Assembly: GCF_036170895.1 (NCBI RefSeq)
Contig: NZ_CP108036.1
Coordinates: 248,001 to 312,000 of the forward strand
DNA length: 64,000 nt
DNA from: Streptomyces erythrochromogenes
Lineage (GTDB): Bacteria; Actinomycetota; Actinomycetes; Streptomycetales; Streptomycetaceae
Direction: 5' to 3'
Of the stretch, positions 61,123 to 64,000 are shown piece by piece (the stretch's first letter is position 1; the number at the start of each line of letters is the position of its first letter). Below the pieces are notes generated by a model that saw only the letters and a list, made by a program, of their open reading frames with translations, was not told the origin of the DNA and did not search any database. A program made the position numbers and the translations under genes.

Positions 61123-62708
61123 CGGGTACCACCGTCCCGGGCCAGCAGTTCGGCTGCCTTTTCGCCGACCATGAGCACTCCGATCATCGGGTTGACCGCG
61201 GGCATGGTCGGGAAGACGGAGGCGTCCGCGATGCGGATGCCCTCGAGTCCGCGGACCTTGAGGTCCGGGCCCACGACGGCCCCGGGATCGTCGGCGGCGC
61301 CCATCCGGCAGGTGCCGGCCGGGTGGTAGACGGTGTGCGCGACGGAGCGGGCGTAGGCGCTCAGCTCCTCGTCACCGGTGATCTCCGGGCCGGGACAGAC
61401 CTCGCGCCCCAGCCAGCCTGCGAGCGGCTCGGTCGCTGCGATCTTCCGGGCGAGCTTGATGCCGTCCACGAGGGTGCGGCCGTCGTAGTCGTCCTCGTCC
61501 GTGAAGTAGCGGAAGTCCAGGGCCGGTTTCACCTCGGGGTCCGCGCTGGTCAGGTAGAGGCGGCCGCGGCTGCGCGGCTTGGGGATGTTGGGGGTCATCG
61601 ACACTCCGTGCGCGGGGCGTTCGTAGCCGATGCGCTCGGGGTTGTCGGTGAAGGGGACCTGGTAGAAGTGGAACATCAGGTCGGGCCCGGCGGACTCGGG
61701 GTCGCGGCGGACGAACAGCCCCGCGTCGCTGTCCATCGCGGAGTTCTCCGGTATCGGCCCGTCGGTCTCCCAGACGATCACGGACTCCGGGTGGTCGAGC
61801 AGGTTCTCCCCCACACCGGGCAGGTCGTGCACCGGCGGGATGCCGAGGGCTTCCAGGTCCGCGCGCGGACCGATGCCCGAGTGCAGCAGCAGCCGCGGGG
61901 TGTCCACGGCGCCGGCGCACACGAGCACCTCGCGGCGTGCGGTGATCAGGGACTCCGTACCGTCCGAGGCGCGTACGTGCACTCCGCGCGCCCGGGTGCC
62001 GTCGAGTTCGAGGCGGTAGGCCCAGGTCTCCAGCAGGATGCGGAGGTTGGGGCGTTCGTCCATGACGGGGTGGAGGTACGCCACCGACGCGGAGGAGCGC
62101 TTGTTGTCCTCGGGGTGGTAGGCGAGGTCGAAGAAGCCGGCGCCCTCGTGGAAGGGCTTCCGGTTGAAGCCCTCGACGCGCGGGACGCCCAGGGCGCTCT
62201 GCGCGGAGTCGACGAAGTCGCGCGCGATGGCGTTGCGGTCCTTCTCGGCCACCGGGACGATGTTGTTGAGGAGCTTGTCGAAGTACGGGTCCATGGCGGA
62301 CGCGTGCCAGCCCTCGGCTCCCGCCTGCTCCCACTCGTCCCAGTCGGACGGGAGCGGTTTGAAGGCGATCAGGGTGTTGTGCGAGGAGCAGCCGCCGAGG
62401 ACGCGGGCGCGGCTGTGGCGGATGTGCGAGTTGCCGCGGGGCTGCTCGGTGGTGGGGTAGTCGTAGTCGAGCTCGCCGCCGAGCAGGCCCATCCAGCGGC
62501 GCAGGGTGAGCACGTCGGGGCGGTCGACGTCGCTGGGGCCGCCCTCGATGACGGCGACGGTGACGTCCGGGTCCTCGGTCAGGCGCGAGGCGATCACCGA
62601 GCCGGCGGTGCCGCCGCCGACGACGACGTAGTCGTACCGGTACTCGTGCACGGACTTGCGCGCTGCGGGGGCGGTGCCGGGCGTGGGGATGTGCGTGGGG
62701 GGGGTCAT
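61119..62708 (-). CDS. betA: Choline dehydrogenase/GMC oxidoreductase
   Basis: This encodes 529 aa from the ATG at 62708 with AAGGAGGAG upstream. A GMC flavoprotein: FAD-binding [39 protein letters not shown] (GMC signature), [20 protein letters not shown] (second signature), and the catalytic His in [20 protein letters not shown]. The C-terminus has GLRVRDASVFPxxxxxN-type sequence (here [19 protein letters not shown]). It oxidises choline to betaine aldehyde. Located between betB and the transporter genes, overlapping the ATPase start. Confidence 0.92.
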   Translation of the reverse strand: MTPPTHIPTPGTAPAARKSVHEYRYDYVVVGGGTAGSVIASRLTEDPDVTVAVIEGGPSDVDRPDVLTLRRWMGLLGGELDYDYPTTEQPRGNSHIRHSRARVLGGCSSHNTLIAFKPLPSDWDEWEQAGAEGWHASAMDPYFDKLLNNIVPVAEKDRNAIARDFVDSAQSALGVPRVEGFNRKPFHEGAGFFDLAYHPEDNKRSSASVAYLHPVMDERPNLRILLETWAYRLELDGTRARGVHVRASDGTESLITARREVLVCAGAVDTPRLLLHSGIGPRADLEALGIPPVHDLPGVGENLLDHPESVIVWETDGPIPENSAMDSDAGLFVRRDPESAGPDLMFHFYQVPFTDNPERIGYERPAHGVSMTPNIPKPRSRGRLYLTSADPEVKPALDFRYFTDEDDYDGRTLVDGIKLARKIAATEPLAGWLGREVCPGPEITGDEELSAYARSVAHTVYHPAGTCRMGAADDPGAVVGPDLKVRGLEGIRIADASVFPTMPAVNPMIGVLMVGEKAAELLARDGGTR

Positions 62709-62722
62709 GCTCTGCTCCTCCT

Positions 62723-64000
62723 TCAGCCCGCGAACCAGCGCACGGGGCGCGGGGCGAGGTTCTGGTACACGTGCTTGGTCTCGCGGTACTCGGCCAGGCC
62801 CGACGGGCCCAGTTCGCGTCCGGTGCCGGACTTGCCGAAACCGCCCCACTCCGCCTGCGGGAGGTAGGGGTGGAAGTCGTTGATCCAGACGGTGCCGTGG
62901 CGCAGTCGGCCCGCAACGCGTCGGCCGCGGCCCGCGTCGGTGGTCCAGACGGCGCCGGCGAGGCCGTATTCGGTGTCGTTGGCGAGCGCGACGGCCTCGT
63001 CCTCGGTGCGGAAGGTCTCGACGGTCAGGACGGGCCCGAAGACCTCCTCCCGTACGACGCGCATCCCCCGGTGGCAGCGGTCGAGCACGGTCGGACGGTA
63101 GAAGTAGCCGGGCCCGTCGGGCCGTACGCCGCCGGAGCGGAGAACGGCTCCCTCGGCGAGGGCGGAGGCCACGTACTCCTCGGTGCGTTCGCGCTGGGCG
63201 GCGGACACCAGCGGTCCGCACTCCACGCCCGGGTCGGTGCCGCGGCCGAGGCGGATCCGGTCGGCCCGGCGGGCGAGTTCGGCGACGAAGCGCTCGGCGA
63301 CGCTCTCCTCGACGATCAGCCGGGACCCTGCGGAACAGACCTGTCCGCTGTGCATGAAGGCGGCGTTGAGGGCCTGGTCGACGGCGGTGTCGAAGCCGTC
63401 CTCGGTGGCGCAGGCGTCGGCGAAGACGACGTTGGGGTTCTTTCCGCCGAGTTCGAGGGCGACCTTCTTGACGGAGTCGGCGGCGGCGCGCATCACCTTC
63501 GTACCGCTGGTGAGGCCGCCGGTGAAGGAGACGAGGTCGACGTCGGGGTGGGCGGCGAGGCGCGCGCCGACGGGATCGCCTGCGCCGGTGACCAGGTTCG
63601 CCACGCCGGCCGGCAGGCCGGCCTCCACCAGCAGCCCGATGAGGGCCACCGTGGACAGCGGGGTGATCTCGCTGGGCTTGAGCACGAAGGTGTTGCCGGC
63701 GGCGAGGGCGGGGGCGATCTTCCAGGAGGCCTGGAGGAGCGGGTAGTTCCACGGGGTGATCAGGGCGCAGACCCCGACGGGTTCGTGGACGACGATGCTG
63801 TGGACGTCGGGGGTGCCGGCGTCGACCACGCGGCCGGCGCTCTCGCCGGAGACGAGGTCGGCGAAGTAGAGGAAGGCGTCGGCGACGCAGTCCACGTCCA
63901 CGCGGCCCTCTTCCAGGGTCTTGCCCGCGTCGCGGCTCTCCAGCAGCGCGATGCGGTCGCGGTCGCGGTGCAGCAGCACGGCGGTGCGGCGCAGGAGCGC
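62723..64000 (-). CDS. betB: Betaine aldehyde dehydrogenase, N-terminus outside the window
   Basis: The frame is open to the window edge; about 425 residues are present and the first 60 or so are missing. It is an aldehyde dehydrogenase: VGVCALITPWNYPLLQASWK, GNTFVLKPSEITPLSTVALI, VSFTGGLTSGTKVMRAAADS, ALELGGKNPNVVFADA (catalytic Glu), FMHSGQVCSAGSRLIVEESV (catalytic Cys) and EVFGPVLTVETFRTEDEAVA. It converts betaine aldehyde to glycine betaine with NAD(P)+, completing osmoprotectant synthesis together with betA, which lies 14 bp downstream. Confidence 0.92.
   Translation of the reverse strand, partial: ALLRRTAVLLHRDRDRIALLESRDAGKTLEEGRVDVDCVADAFLYFADLVSGESAGRVVDAGTPDVHSIVVHEPVGVCALITPWNYPLLQASWKIAPALAAGNTFVLKPSEITPLSTVALIGLLVEAGLPAGVANLVTGAGDPVGARLAAHPDVDLVSFTGGLTSGTKVMRAAADSVKKVALELGGKNPNVVFADACATEDGFDTAVDQALNAAFMHSGQVCSAGSRLIVEESVAERFVAELARRADRIRLGRGTDPGVECGPLVSAAQRERTEEYVASALAEGAVLRSGGVRPDGPGYFYRPTVLDRCHRGMRVVREEVFGPVLTVETFRTEDEAVALANDTEYGLAGAVWTTDAGRGRRVAGRLRHGTVWINDFHPYLPQAEWGGFGKSGTGRELGPSGLAEYRETKHVYQNLAPRPVRWFAG

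Overview
This 64-kb window is very GC-rich. Its codons end in G or C, Shine-Dalgarno sites are AGGAG-like, GTG and TTG starts are common, and it carries a WhiB-like regulator, an ECF41 sigma factor, F420/flavin-type LLM enzymes, a maleylpyruvate-isomerase-like protein and IS5-type remnants. This points to a chromosomal, probably accessory (arm-like) region of Streptomyces or a close relative. No rRNA, tRNA or CRISPR array was recognised. Many genes are single or in pairs, and decayed fragments are frequent.

Layout. 1-2553 is a decay belt: a peptidase-like pseudogene, an intact small secreted protein with a textbook terminator, an IS5-type transposase scrap and an unrecognised broken gene. 2605-6614 holds an LAxTG surface protein, a mobilisation-like remnant, a frameshifted serpin and an AraC regulator. 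7177-11990 is a co-oriented run: tandem acetyltransferase, VOC-cupin fusion, glycosyltransferase-methyltransferase fusion (frameshifted) and alpha/beta hydrolase. 12300-16402 has a membrane protein, a hydrolase with a divergent TetR gene and duplicated operator, and a DUF3533-like membrane protein. 17102-19239 has a WXG-like small protein facing a caspase-fold protein that lacks its catalytic residues. 19489-24305 has TetR and SDR fragments joined at a junction, a class C beta-lactamase-like esterase, an AraC/GyrI regulator, a phosphopantetheinyl transferase and a DinB-like protein. 24590-26733 encodes a polysaccharide-oxidising pair (CBM2-Fn3 protein and AA10 LPMO). 27280-28390 is an IS-like element with perfect 13-bp ends, a broken transposase and an intact unrelated gene between the ends.

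28391-39265 holds an Eis-like acetyltransferase, a second-type NAD-dependent DNA ligase divergent from a HopJ-family gene, a lamin-tail secreted protein, a DoxX/amidohydrolase pair divergent from ECF41, two more small genes and a WhiB-like gene. 39407-41741 is a coupled trio on the minus strand: ribosome-inactivating-protein-like gene, CHRD-domain protein, class F sortase. 41997-45541 encodes a two-gene xanthine-dehydrogenase-type molybdoenzyme. 45828-56817 holds metabolic singles: HEAT-like protein, VOC, M20 amidohydrolase, SRPBCC, MFS exporter, an FMN-reductase/LLM-monooxygenase pair and several unknowns. 56909-64000 is one minus-strand operon for choline uptake and oxidation to glycine betaine (betB, betA, ATPase, fused double permease, binding protein), ended by a 15-bp hairpin; betB runs off the window.

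A recurring theme is disruption by single-base frameshifts (serpin, glycosyltransferase, a DUF6228-like gene, an unknown gene near 52 kb). These are either real pseudogenes or residual sequencing indels, and raw reads would decide.
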